From contig JBBRUG010000236.1 of assembly GCA_038247995.1 (NCBI GenBank), positions 1 through 9,656 on the forward strand: 9,656 nucleotides of DNA, given 5' to 3'. The position numbers and the translations under genes are program-made. Positions 1 through 5,371 of the stretch are shown piece after piece. Within the stretch, counting starts at the first letter, position 1; every line of letters begins with the position of its first letter. The notes under the pieces are model-generated. The model did not search any database, had not been told where the DNA came from, and worked only from the letters and a program-made list of their open reading frames with translations. This DNA is from JBBRUG01 sp038247995 (GTDB lineage: Bacteria > Chloroflexota > Chloroflexia > Chloroflexales > Chloroflexaceae).

Positions 1-2
1 AT

Positions 3-1109
3 GTGCGTGCGGCGAGCTTTACCAGCGCGCTTAACCCGGTGCTGGAAGCGCTTGGCTATGTGGCGATTGCGATTGTGGTGGTGGTGGGCGCGCTAAGCGT
101 ATTACGCGGCCAGGCGCTGCTCGGCGGCTCGCTGATCTCGTTGGGCACAATTGTAGCCTTTGTACAGTATGTGCAGCGCTTCAACCAACCCATCCAGCAG
201 ATCGCGGTGCTCTGGACGAACATCCAGAGCGCGATTGCCGGCGGTGAGCGGATCTTCGGGCTGCTCGACGAGAAGCCGGAGCTTGTCGATGCGCCGAATG
301 CACCCAGCTTACCGCCGATCCAGGGCCGCGTAGTGTTCGACAACGTGGAGTTCAGCTATGGCGAGCGTCGGTCGAGTAATGGCGCCCTGCCCCAAAAAGA
401 AAGCGCGCCGCCCGTCCAGACGCTGCGCGGCGTGTCGCTGGTAGCCGAGCCGGGGCAGACGATTGCGATTGTCGGCCCGACGGGCGCCGGCAAAACCACG
501 ATTGTGAACCTGATCCCGCGCTTCTATGATGTGCGCAGCGGGCGGGTGACGATCGACGGCCACGATGTGCGTGAGGTGACGGCGGCGAGTCTGCGCAGCC
601 AGATCGGGATTGTGCTGCAAGATCCGTTTCTCTTCGCCGATACGGTGCTGAACAATATCCGCTACGGGCGGCTCGACGCGAGCGACGACGAGGTAATCGC
701 CGCCGCAAAACTGGCTTCGGCGCATAGCTTTATTGAGCGACTGACCGACGGCTACCAGACCGTGCTCGGTGAGCGCGGCGGCGGGCTGAGCCAGGGGCAG
801 CGCCAGTTGATCGCGATTGCGCGGGCCGCGTTGGCCCAACCGCGCATCCTGATCCTGGATGAAGCGACGAGCAGCGTCGATACGCGCACCGAGCGACTCA
901 TCCAAAAGGCCTTCGATGAACTGCTCACCGGGCGCACCAGCTTTGTCATTGCGCACCGCTTGAGCACCATCCGCAACGCCGACCAGGTGCTGATGGTCAA
1001 AGACGGCCAGATCGTTGAGCGTGGCACCCACGACGAATTGCTGGCCCTCCGTGGGCATTATTATGCGCTGTATAACAGCCAATTCCAATCCGACAGTCTG
1101 CCAGTCTGA
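3..1109 (+). CDS. ABC exporter, permease end plus ATP-binding domain (5'-truncated)
   Basis: This is the C-terminal part of a fused permease/ATPase of the ABCB (MsbA/MDR-like) type, which uses ATP to export a substrate across the inner membrane. The window starts inside the gene; the GTG at 3 is just the first whole codon, not a start. Visible residues 1-90 hold the last membrane helices (hydrophobic 15-35 and about 43-58) and the coupling segment. The nucleotide-binding domain follows: A-loop Tyr119, Walker A GPTGAGKT 158-165, Q-loop Gln206 in VLQDPF, signature LSQGQ 262-266, Walker B ILILDE 282-287 and H-loop His318. All catalytic motifs are intact, so the ATPase should work. A low-complexity insert of about 15 residues (around 121-138, SSNGALPQKESAPP) separates the A-loop strand from the Walker A strand. 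The last residues (DSLPV) and the stop run into the repeat array at 1102. The substrate cannot be read from this half. Confidence 0.95.
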   Translation: MRAASFTSALNPVLEALGYVAIAIVVVVGALSVLRGQALLGGSLISLGTIVAFVQYVQRFNQPIQQIAVLWTNIQSAIAGGERIFGLLDEKPELVDAPNAPSLPPIQGRVVFDNVEFSYGERRSSNGALPQKESAPPVQTLRGVSLVAEPGQTIAIVGPTGAGKTTIVNLIPRFYDVRSGRVTIDGHDVREVTAASLRSQIGIVLQDPFLFADTVLNNIRYGRLDASDDEVIAAAKLASAHSFIERLTDGYQTVLGERGGGLSQGQRQLIAIARAALAQPRILILDEATSSVDTRTERLIQKAFDELLTGRTSFVIAHRLSTIRNADQVLMVKDGQIVERGTHDELLALRGHYYALYNSQFQSDSLPV

Positions 1110-1212
1110 CAGTTCACAGTCTGACAGTTCACAGTCGGCAGTCTGACAGTTCACAGTCGGCAGTCTGACAGTTCACAGTCTGACAGTTCACAGTCGGCAG
1201 TCTGACAGTTCA
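1102..1212. repeat. Tandem array of 15-bp and 7-bp units over the ABC gene stop
   Basis: Six identical copies of the 15-mer CAGTCTGACAGTTCA start at 1102, 1117, 1139, 1161, 1176 and 1198. The 7-mer CAGTCGG is inserted at 1132, 1154 and 1191. The order is 15-15-7-15-7-15-15-7-15 with no mismatch. The 15-mer itself reads as a 7-mer (CAGTCTG) plus an 8-mer, so the array is built on a heptamer-like theme. It resembles the short tandemly repeated repetitive (STRR) heptamers of filamentous cyanobacteria. Just after it, 1234-1250 carries a related CCGACTCCTGACTCCTG stretch. The first copy contains the TGA stop of the ABC gene. Function is unknown; perfect identity suggests recent expansion. Confidence 0.95.
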
Positions 1213-1257
1213 CGTTGTGCTGAATCCTGCCTTCCGACTCCTGACTCCTGAAACTTA

Positions 1258-1266
1258 TGGTATACT
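1258..1266 (+). promoter_or_regulatory. Extended -10 promoter for rpsR
   Basis: TGGTATACT matches the extended -10 consensus TGnTATAAT with one mismatch. It lies 66 bp upstream of the rpsR ATG and just downstream of the repeat array. No good -35 lies 16-18 bp upstream; CTGACT at 1241 is too close (14-bp spacer). This fits an extended -10 element that does not need a strong -35. A second weaker -10-like box, TATGAT, is at 1285-1290. Predicted by eye only. Confidence 0.5.
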
Positions 1267-1332
1267 AATCGCCAGTTTTGTTTATATGATTCGACAGGCA
1301 AAGGCCTGCCGTTGTGAGGAGTATTTCCGGAG

Positions 1333-1623
1333 ATGATGCGTAATCGTTCTGCTGCTGGTGCTGCTGGTGCTGCTGGTGCTGCTGGTGCTGCCGGTGGCCG
1401 ACCCCGTGGTCGCCGCCGCGAGTGTGAATTTACCAAACTTGGCATTCTGCCCGACTACAAAGACATCAAGCGTTTGCAAAAGTACGTCACCGCGCAGGGC
1501 AAGATCCTGCCCCGCCGCCGCACCGGCGTGACGGCGAAGATGCAGCGCCGGCTCTCGATCGCAATCAAGCGCGCGCGCCATCTGGCGTTGCTGCCCGCCG
1601 CCCCGTCGCACACCCGCGGCTAG
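1333..1623 (+). CDS. rpsR: Small ribosomal subunit protein bS18
   Basis: This is ribosomal protein S18, which binds on the platform of the 30S subunit next to S6 and 16S rRNA. The core is unmistakable: DYKDIKRLQKYVT (41-53), GKILPRRRTGVTAK (56-69) and an RRLSIAIKRARHLALLP helix (72-88). One cysteine remains, in CEF (31-33), as in E. coli, so it is not the two-cysteine zinc form. At 96 residues it is longer than the 75 of E. coli. The extra length is an N-terminal (AAG)5 tract at 7-21 followed by a basic GGRPRGRRR stretch. The start at 1333 is preferred over the adjacent ATG at 1336 because GAGGAG at 1316-1321 is 11 bp upstream; even this spacing is long. The gene stands alone with its own promoter and terminator, whereas rpsR usually sits with rpsF, ssb and rplI. 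It may therefore be a second copy or a relocated sole copy. Confidence 0.96.
   Translation: MMRNRSAAGAAGAAGAAGAAGGRPRGRRRECEFTKLGILPDYKDIKRLQKYVTAQGKILPRRRTGVTAKMQRRLSIAIKRARHLALLPAAPSHTRG
1351..1395 (+). repeat. 9-bp in-frame repeat in rpsR coding (Ala-Ala-Gly)5
   Basis: The unit GCTGCTGGT occurs four times perfectly (1351-1386), followed by one copy with a single T-to-C change (1387-1395). Because the unit is three codons, gain or loss of copies changes the length of the S18 tail without shifting frame. The near-perfect DNA identity, with the same codons reused, points to slippage rather than selection for the amino acids alone. Confidence 0.95.
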
Positions 1624-1651
1624 GCAGCAAGCAGCAGACGCCTGCTGAACC

Positions 1652-1693
1652 AAAACCGCCGATCTTCGCTACAGCGACGATCGGCGGTTTTTT
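1652..1693. terminator. Bidirectional intrinsic terminator between rpsR and the minus-strand operon
   Basis: The perfect 13-bp inverted repeat AAAACCGCCGATC (1652-1664) / GATCGGCGGTTTT (1679-1691) is extended inside by TCGC/GCGA (1666-1669/1674-1677) with a TACA tetraloop. On the plus strand it ends in six Ts (1688-1693), a classic rho-independent terminator 28 bp after the rpsR stop. On the minus strand the mirrored T tract is four Ts, so the same hairpin can end the convergent operon, whose last gene stops at 1734. Confidence 0.93.
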
Positions 1694-1733
1694 GTTGGCG
1701 GGCAGCAGTTTAGCGGCTCAGTCGTTCAATGCT

Positions 1734-2285
1734 TCACTGATCCAGCGTCACACCTAGTTCTTCCAGCCGTGGGCGCAGTAGAACTTCGGCGCCGAGCAGG
1801 CGTAGCCGTTCGAGCAGATATTCAGGACTGATCGTTTGGCGGCGCAGGATGCCCTCGGCGTCAACCTGATCATGTTTGCCTTCTTTCTCACCGCGGTCGA
1901 GAAGCAGCTTATGGAGCAGCACATCTTCGGGGGCGAGCACTTGAACCTGGGCGCCGAGCAGGGACATGCGGCGAAGTCGTTCAATCATGGGGCTATCGAG
2001 TAGGAAGGGATAGTTCTTGCCGCTGCGCCGAATACTCAAGTCGTCGAAGACCTTTATACCGCGCCAGAGGATGCGTTGGCCATCGAACTGCACCGCCTTT
2101 TGCGCGCTCTGAAGGAGCTGGACAACGTTTGGCAGTTGGCCGCGCATCACCAGTAGATCAACATCTTGAATGGGGCGACGATTACCATAGAGATGGGCTG
2201 CGGCGCCCGCGCACACGCCCCAGGGTTGCTTACTCGCATCGAGGAGGCGCTGCACGACTCCAAGGTTCCCAGCGATGAGTGACAT
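1734..2285 (-). CDS. Nucleotidyltransferase-fold protein (AbiEii/MNT-like), specificity unknown
   Basis: This 183-residue protein has the signature of the minimal nucleotidyltransferase fold. Gly27 of the GAAAHLYG segment (27-34) is followed by Arg36-Arg37 and then Asp41-Val-Asp43 in QDVDLLV, the usual metal-binding pair. A third acidic site is likely at Asp81/Asp82 in KVFDDLSI. The C-terminal half carries the helical pattern common in this group (APEDVLLHKLLLDRGEKEGK, then HDQVDAEGILRRQ and an EYLLERLRLLG helix). Relatives transfer nucleotides to proteins, tRNA or small molecules, and some are toxins of AbiE-type systems. The usual partner antitoxin is absent, so I do not call a toxin-antitoxin pair. 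The start is well supported: AGGAG at 2292-2296 sits 6 bp upstream. It is the last gene of the operon, 27 bp after the acetyltransferase, and ends near the shared terminator. Confidence 0.8.
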   Translation of the reverse strand: MSLIAGNLGVVQRLLDASKQPWGVCAGAAAHLYGNRRPIQDVDLLVMRGQLPNVVQLLQSAQKAVQFDGQRILWRGIKVFDDLSIRRSGKNYPFLLDSPMIERLRRMSLLGAQVQVLAPEDVLLHKLLLDRGEKEGKHDQVDAEGILRRQTISPEYLLERLRLLGAEVLLRPRLEELGVTLDQ

Positions 2286-2312
2286 TGAAAGCTCCTATGT
2301 CTGGGAGACCGC

Positions 2313-2936
2313 TCAACGATGCCCCAGCCATACTGCGCTGGGCAACATCATTTCGTAGAATTCGACGTGCGTTTCATAACGCCCGCGTCGAAAGAAGGGT
2401 ACCAGATCGTTGTAACGAGGATCGTCGAGTAGCCGTAGCGCCGGATCGTTGCTGGCACTGCGCCATTCACTTTCAACATATTGAAAGCCGAGCCGCTCGT
2501 AGCAACGTACGGCGCGCAAGTTAAACGCAGCCACATCGAGGCGCAGCGCGGCGAAACCGAGATTGGTGAAATAGTGGTTAAGGAAGAGCCGTAGCGCCTC
2601 CGTGCCCAGGCCCTGACTTACATAGAGCTGCCCAACCGAAATACCCAGGCGCGCACTTGAGTGATCATTTTGTACTTCGCGCAACGAGATCCGACCGATT
2701 AGGCGTCCGTTGCGATCATCGACGGCCCAGACAAAACGCTGGGCGCTCCAACCACCGAACGCGAAATCGTCGAGTTTGTAGGAACGCGGAATATTCCAAA
2801 GGCTGTTGAATGGCTCGGTATAGCGCGGCCACAGTTCTTGCGCCAGCGTATCGCGGCGCTGCCAGGCGCGCAAGCGCACCCGCTCACCGGAAATGCTTCG
2901 CTCGCTTGCGTAGTTGCTCACCGTACCTCCGCTCAT
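2313..2936 (-). CDS. GNAT family N-acetyltransferase (RimJ/RimL-like)
   Basis: This is a 207-residue acetyl-CoA-dependent acetyltransferase of the GNAT fold, closest in layout to the RimJ/RimL and spermidine/aminoglycoside acetyltransferase group (Acetyltransf_3). Residues 16-24 (SGERVRLRA) form the typical first strand, followed by LIGRISLREV (79-88) and LGISVGQLYVSQGLGTEAL (97-115), where QGLGT is the acetyl-CoA pyrophosphate loop. Motif B is FNLRAVRCYERLGF (138-151). The ATG at 2936 overlaps the stop of the preceding gene as ATGA, a sign of translational coupling. A rival start is GTG at 2921 (202 residues), which has GGAGGT close upstream; both begin before the fold. A longer reading from 2969 would overlap the preceding gene by 37 bp and is less likely. 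The substrate is not readable; a protein amine, small amine or antibiotic are all possible. Confidence 0.9.
   Translation of the reverse strand: MSGGTVSNYASERSISGERVRLRAWQRRDTLAQELWPRYTEPFNSLWNIPRSYKLDDFAFGGWSAQRFVWAVDDRNGRLIGRISLREVQNDHSSARLGISVGQLYVSQGLGTEALRLFLNHYFTNLGFAALRLDVAAFNLRAVRCYERLGFQYVESEWRSASNDPALRLLDDPRYNDLVPFFRRGRYETHVEFYEMMLPSAVWLGHR
2925..2930 (-). promoter_or_regulatory. Shine-Dalgarno inside the 5' end of the GNAT gene
   Basis: GGAGGT on the minus strand lies 3 bp before a GTG at 2921-2919, in frame with the acetyltransferase and downstream of the ATGA junction start at 2936. By contrast, the ATG at 2936 has only AGGA directly abutting it. The site either sets the true start at 2921 or helps ribosomes re-initiate at the junction. 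Confidence 0.5.
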
Positions 2937-4462
2937 TCCTGGCGTCGCAGATACCGTTGCGACATCCATCCTTCATACGCCTGCCCGTTAACGACTGTTT
3001 GCACGCGCAGCCATTCGATGGTGCCATTCACAACTGGGCCTTCGAGGTAACGCACTGGTGTGCCGTTTGGTACCAGGGTCAGGATGTTTGTATCGTCGTC
3101 GGCATTGGGGGTGCTGCGGATGTTCAGCCCTTCGGCGACATTGACGAGATAGATTTCATTATTGCCGAGCAGTTCGTTGATCCAGCCCAACGGGCCGTTA
3201 GCATCGGCCGTCGGCACACCGGGGAGCGTCGGGCGATCCGGGAAGCTGGGCAAGGCCGGGAGTTGCACACTCGGTAGGCTTGGCACCAGGTTGGTAGCGG
3301 CGACATACCCCGCGCCGGCGACGATCAGGATCAGAGTAAGCATCAGCATCAGGCCCAACAACCCGTGCATAAAGCTGCGTTGGCGGCGCGTCTGGGCATC
3401 GATCGGCTGTGGGCCGGCCTGCCGGTTCGGCAGGTAACGCGACATGCCGGTAAGCCCGCTGCGGCGCGGCGGAGTCTGTACGGGGGGCTGATCAGCGGAA
3501 TCGGGGGCAGCAGCGCCGGGGGCCGCAGAGACGCCCCGCCGGGCCGTCTGTACGGGGGCAGCAGCGCCGGGGGCCGCAGAGACGCCCCGCCGGGGCGTCT
3601 GTACGGGGGCCAGTTGCCGCGTTTCCGCGCTGAGTTCACGCCAGAGCGCGTCGAGTGCTTCGCCGAAGGCGACGGCGTCGGGAAGGCGTTGGTCGGGGAA
3701 GCGCGCAGTCGCCTGGGCTACCAGCGCTTCCGTCGTGGGCAGATACAGGGCCGGGCGCGTCTGGGCGAGCGTTGGGAGGCGGATATTGAGATGCGCTAGC
3801 GCAACACTGTGCGCGTCGGGGCCGCTGACGGGCCGCACACCGGTGATCAGTTCATAGAGCAAAATGCCAAGTGCATATACGGCGGAGGCCGGCGTGGCTG
3901 GGGCGCCTTCACTCAGTTCGGGCGCCCGATAATGCGCCTGGTCGAACAGTGCATCGGTCGGTGTGAGTTGCCAGGAATCGACCAGTTTCACGCGGCCTTC
4001 ATTGACGAGAAGCACATTGCTGCTGCTGATCGGCGGATGGTAGAGACCTGCCGGCAGTTCGGGGCTGCGCCCGGCCTGACAGGCGGCTACAGCGCCGGCG
4101 ACCTGGCGTACATAGAGTAGCGCCTGTTCAACCGTAAGCATCCCGAGCGTATGTAGGGAACGCCCAGTGGCATATTCGGCGATCATAAACGGACGCCCGT
4201 TCACCTCACCGCTATCGAAAACTTCGAGCAGTGCCGGGTGCGAACGGCGCGCTCCAGCGCTGATTTCGGCCTGAAAGCGCTGGACGGCACGTTGTTGGCC
4301 GGCCAGATCCTTGCGCAGAAAGGCCAACAAGACCCGGCGCTGCAACCGCTCATCGGTAGCGGTATATACAGCGGCGAGGCGCGTATCGCCCAAGTGCTCG
4401 TGGACGCGGTAGCGCCCAAAGAGCACCGGTGTAGCTGTAGGCGTGGCGGAAGAATCAGCCAT
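2933..4462 (-). CDS. Membrane-anchored Hanks-type pseudokinase with C-terminal SH3b domain
   Basis: The 509-residue protein has a cytoplasmic kinase-like domain (about 14-290), a Pro/Ala-rich linker with a duplicated 17-residue unit (about 287-340), one membrane helix (about 366-389, preceded by the basic run RRQR) and a final SH3b domain (434-509, with GLNIRSTPN and EGWMSQRYL). The kinase fold is clear from its order: LGDTRLAAVYTATD, the Glu66 helix, HP76, YRAPE (178-182) and VYALGILLYELITG (195-208). The catalytic residues are not: the VAIK lysine is Ala47, HRD reads HPP (142-144), DFG reads DSW (162-164), the glycine loop keeps one Gly and the subdomain IX Asp is Ala194. Asn149 and Asp162 remain. 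It is therefore probably a binding or scaffold protein, not an active kinase. SH3b domains often bind peptidoglycan or peptides, here predicted outside the membrane. The ATG at 4462 is used because it follows the methyltransferase stop by 4 bp and starts just before the fold. Confidence 0.9.
   Translation of the reverse strand: MADSSATPTATPVLFGRYRVHEHLGDTRLAAVYTATDERLQRRVLLAFLRKDLAGQQRAVQRFQAEISAGARRSHPALLEVFDSGEVNGRPFMIAEYATGRSLHTLGMLTVEQALLYVRQVAGAVAACQAGRSPELPAGLYHPPISSSNVLLVNEGRVKLVDSWQLTPTDALFDQAHYRAPELSEGAPATPASAVYALGILLYELITGVRPVSGPDAHSVALAHLNIRLPTLAQTRPALYLPTTEALVAQATARFPDQRLPDAVAFGEALDALWRELSAETRQLAPVQTPRRGVSAAPGAAAPVQTARRGVSAAPGAAAPDSADQPPVQTPPRRSGLTGMSRYLPNRQAGPQPIDAQTRRQRSFMHGLLGLMLMLTLILIVAGAGYVAATNLVPSLPSVQLPALPSFPDRPTLPGVPTADANGPLGWINELLGNNEIYLVNVAEGLNIRSTPNADDDTNILTLVPNGTPVRYLEGPVVNGTIEWLRVQTVVNGQAYEGWMSQRYLRRQE
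3502..3603. repeat. 51-bp tandem duplication in the pseudokinase linker
   Basis: Two adjacent 51-bp copies (3502-3552 and 3553-3603) differ by about one base, in the GGGCCGTCTG / GGGGCGTCTG region. Being 17 codons long, the unit keeps frame and gives the linker repeats around RRGVSAAPGAAAP. Partial copies flank it: TCTGTACGGGGG at 3475-3486 and CGGGGGC at 3604-3610. This lengthens the proline/alanine-rich tether between the kinase-like domain and the membrane helix. Confidence 0.9.
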
Positions 4463-4466
4463 TAGA

Positions 4467-5177
4467 TCATACGGACGGCGCGGGAGCAGCGGGCTTCCGC
4501 GCCGTAACAAGTTCATAGTGTCCAGGTTGCCACGGGCGAATCAGGGTGTCGCGCAATCCTAGTTGCCGCAGTTCAGCTTGCAATTGCGCACCCGGCAGCG
4601 CGCGGAAGGGTAACAGCCGCGCCCAATTGTCCGGCACCTTGCTGATCAGCAGTGTACCGCCGGGGCGCAACACGCGGGCCATTTCCGCCAGCGCACGGCG
4701 TGGATGGGGGAAGTATTCAAGCGCTTCTAAGCATGTTACCAGATCAAACTGCGCATCGCTCCAGGGTAGCTGTCCGGCTTCACCCTGGTGCCAGCGAACC
4801 GGCGCCGTAGCGCAGATTGCCTGCTGCTTGGCGCGCGCCTGATCGAGCATCTGCATGGTAAGGTCGAGGGCGTCGATGCTGCCGTGAAAGCTCGGCGCGC
4901 TACAGAGCAACAGCGGTACGCGCCCCGTGCCGGTCGCTACATCGAGCACCTGCGGGTGCTGAACATGGTTGCATGCGGCCAACAAGCTGGGTAGCAACTG
5001 ATCGGGATCAGCGCTGATCGAGCCGGCGCGGATCGCATCATAGTGCGGTGCGCCGAAACGATACACTGTGCGCACCGCCCACGAACCGAAGTAGGCGCCT
5101 TCAGCAATGACGATCAGCCAGTAGCCGAGTGCCAACGCCCCCGCACCGCTAAGCGCCCCAAGCAGCCAGATAGTCAT
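4467..5177 (-). CDS. Membrane-anchored class I SAM-dependent methyltransferase
   Basis: A 236-residue methyltransferase of the Methyltransf_11/UbiE-like type. The N terminus (3-27) is a single hydrophobic helix, so the enzyme probably sits on the inner face of the membrane. The Rossmann core follows: motif I VLDVATGTG (77-85), acidic loop Asp105 in ALDLT, the segment FDLVTCLEALEYFPHP (144-159), then RVLRPGGTLLIS (168-179). The YDAIR stretch (46-50) upstream is typical of enzymes acting on quinones, lipids or other small molecules, but the substrate is not determined. It is the first gene of the minus-strand operon, ends 4 bp before the pseudokinase start, and its ATG lies only 8 bp from an extended -10 box, so the mRNA may have almost no leader. 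There is no Shine-Dalgarno upstream, which fits that reading. Confidence 0.92.
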   Translation of the reverse strand: MTIWLLGALSGAGALALGYWLIVIAEGAYFGSWAVRTVYRFGAPHYDAIRAGSISADPDQLLPSLLAACNHVQHPQVLDVATGTGRVPLLLCSAPSFHGSIDALDLTMQMLDQARAKQQAICATAPVRWHQGEAGQLPWSDAQFDLVTCLEALEYFPHPRRALAEMARVLRPGGTLLISKVPDNWARLLPFRALPGAQLQAELRQLGLRDTLIRPWQPGHYELVTARKPAAPAPSV

Positions 5178-5185
5178 AATGGAGG

Positions 5186-5194
5186 ATTATAGCA
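5186..5194 (-). promoter_or_regulatory. Perfect extended -10 promoter for the four-gene operon
   Basis: On the minus strand the sequence reads TGCTATAAT, an exact TGnTATAAT match. A -35 box at the right place (5209-5214, TTCGGC) is poor, as often seen with extended -10 promoters. The expected transcription start, about 7 bp downstream near 5179, is only a base or two from the methyltransferase ATG (5177). A leaderless or nearly leaderless transcript is therefore expected. Confidence 0.65.
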
Positions 5195-5209
5195 CGTCAC
5201 CCGGTAGGG

Positions 5210-5239
5210 CCGAAGCATTCGCGCAGCGAATAGCTTCGG
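5210..5239. other. Strong hairpin in the aminotransferase-methyltransferase gap
   Basis: CCGAAGC (5210-5216) pairs with GCTTCGG (5233-5239), and inside it ATTCGC (5217-5222) pairs with GCGAAT (5226-5231). The loop is GCA and there is one bulged A. It lies in the 194-bp gap between the aminotransferase stop (5372) and the operon promoter, and its left arm overlaps the weak -35 region. It could end aminotransferase transcription, but no T tract follows on the minus strand. It may instead be a REP-like element or influence the promoter. A second TGCTTCGG at 5294-5301 echoes its right arm. Nothing else in the gap looks coding. Confidence 0.6.
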
Positions 5240-5371
5240 TCTTACGCACATGGGCGCGCTGTGTGCGGGCATGGACGTGGTGTGCGCAGCACATGCTTCG
5301 GCCTTGCCACATGGTCGCTGGATCGCCGGGGCGTGGGGCCGATGGGTCGACGCGCGCCCTGCGGCACCGCG

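Noticed and set aside
309..1154. 281-residue open frame on the minus strand
   Set aside because: It lies antisense to the ABC ATPase, whose motifs are complete, and matches no recognisable family; it is a GC-rich shadow frame.
1102..1212. CRISPR array
   Set aside because: Units are 7 and 15 bp and abut each other; there are no unique spacers of 30 bp or more and no cas genes.
1188..1653. Minus-strand frames with Ala-Pro or Thr-Ser-Ser runs opposite rpsR
   Set aside because: The runs are the 9-bp rpsR repeat read backwards; the S18 core on the plus strand is unambiguous.
1734..2936. Toxin-antitoxin pair (GNAT plus nucleotidyltransferase)
   Set aside because: Neither protein shows a DNA-binding antitoxin domain, and the genes belong to a larger operon; kept only as a testable idea.
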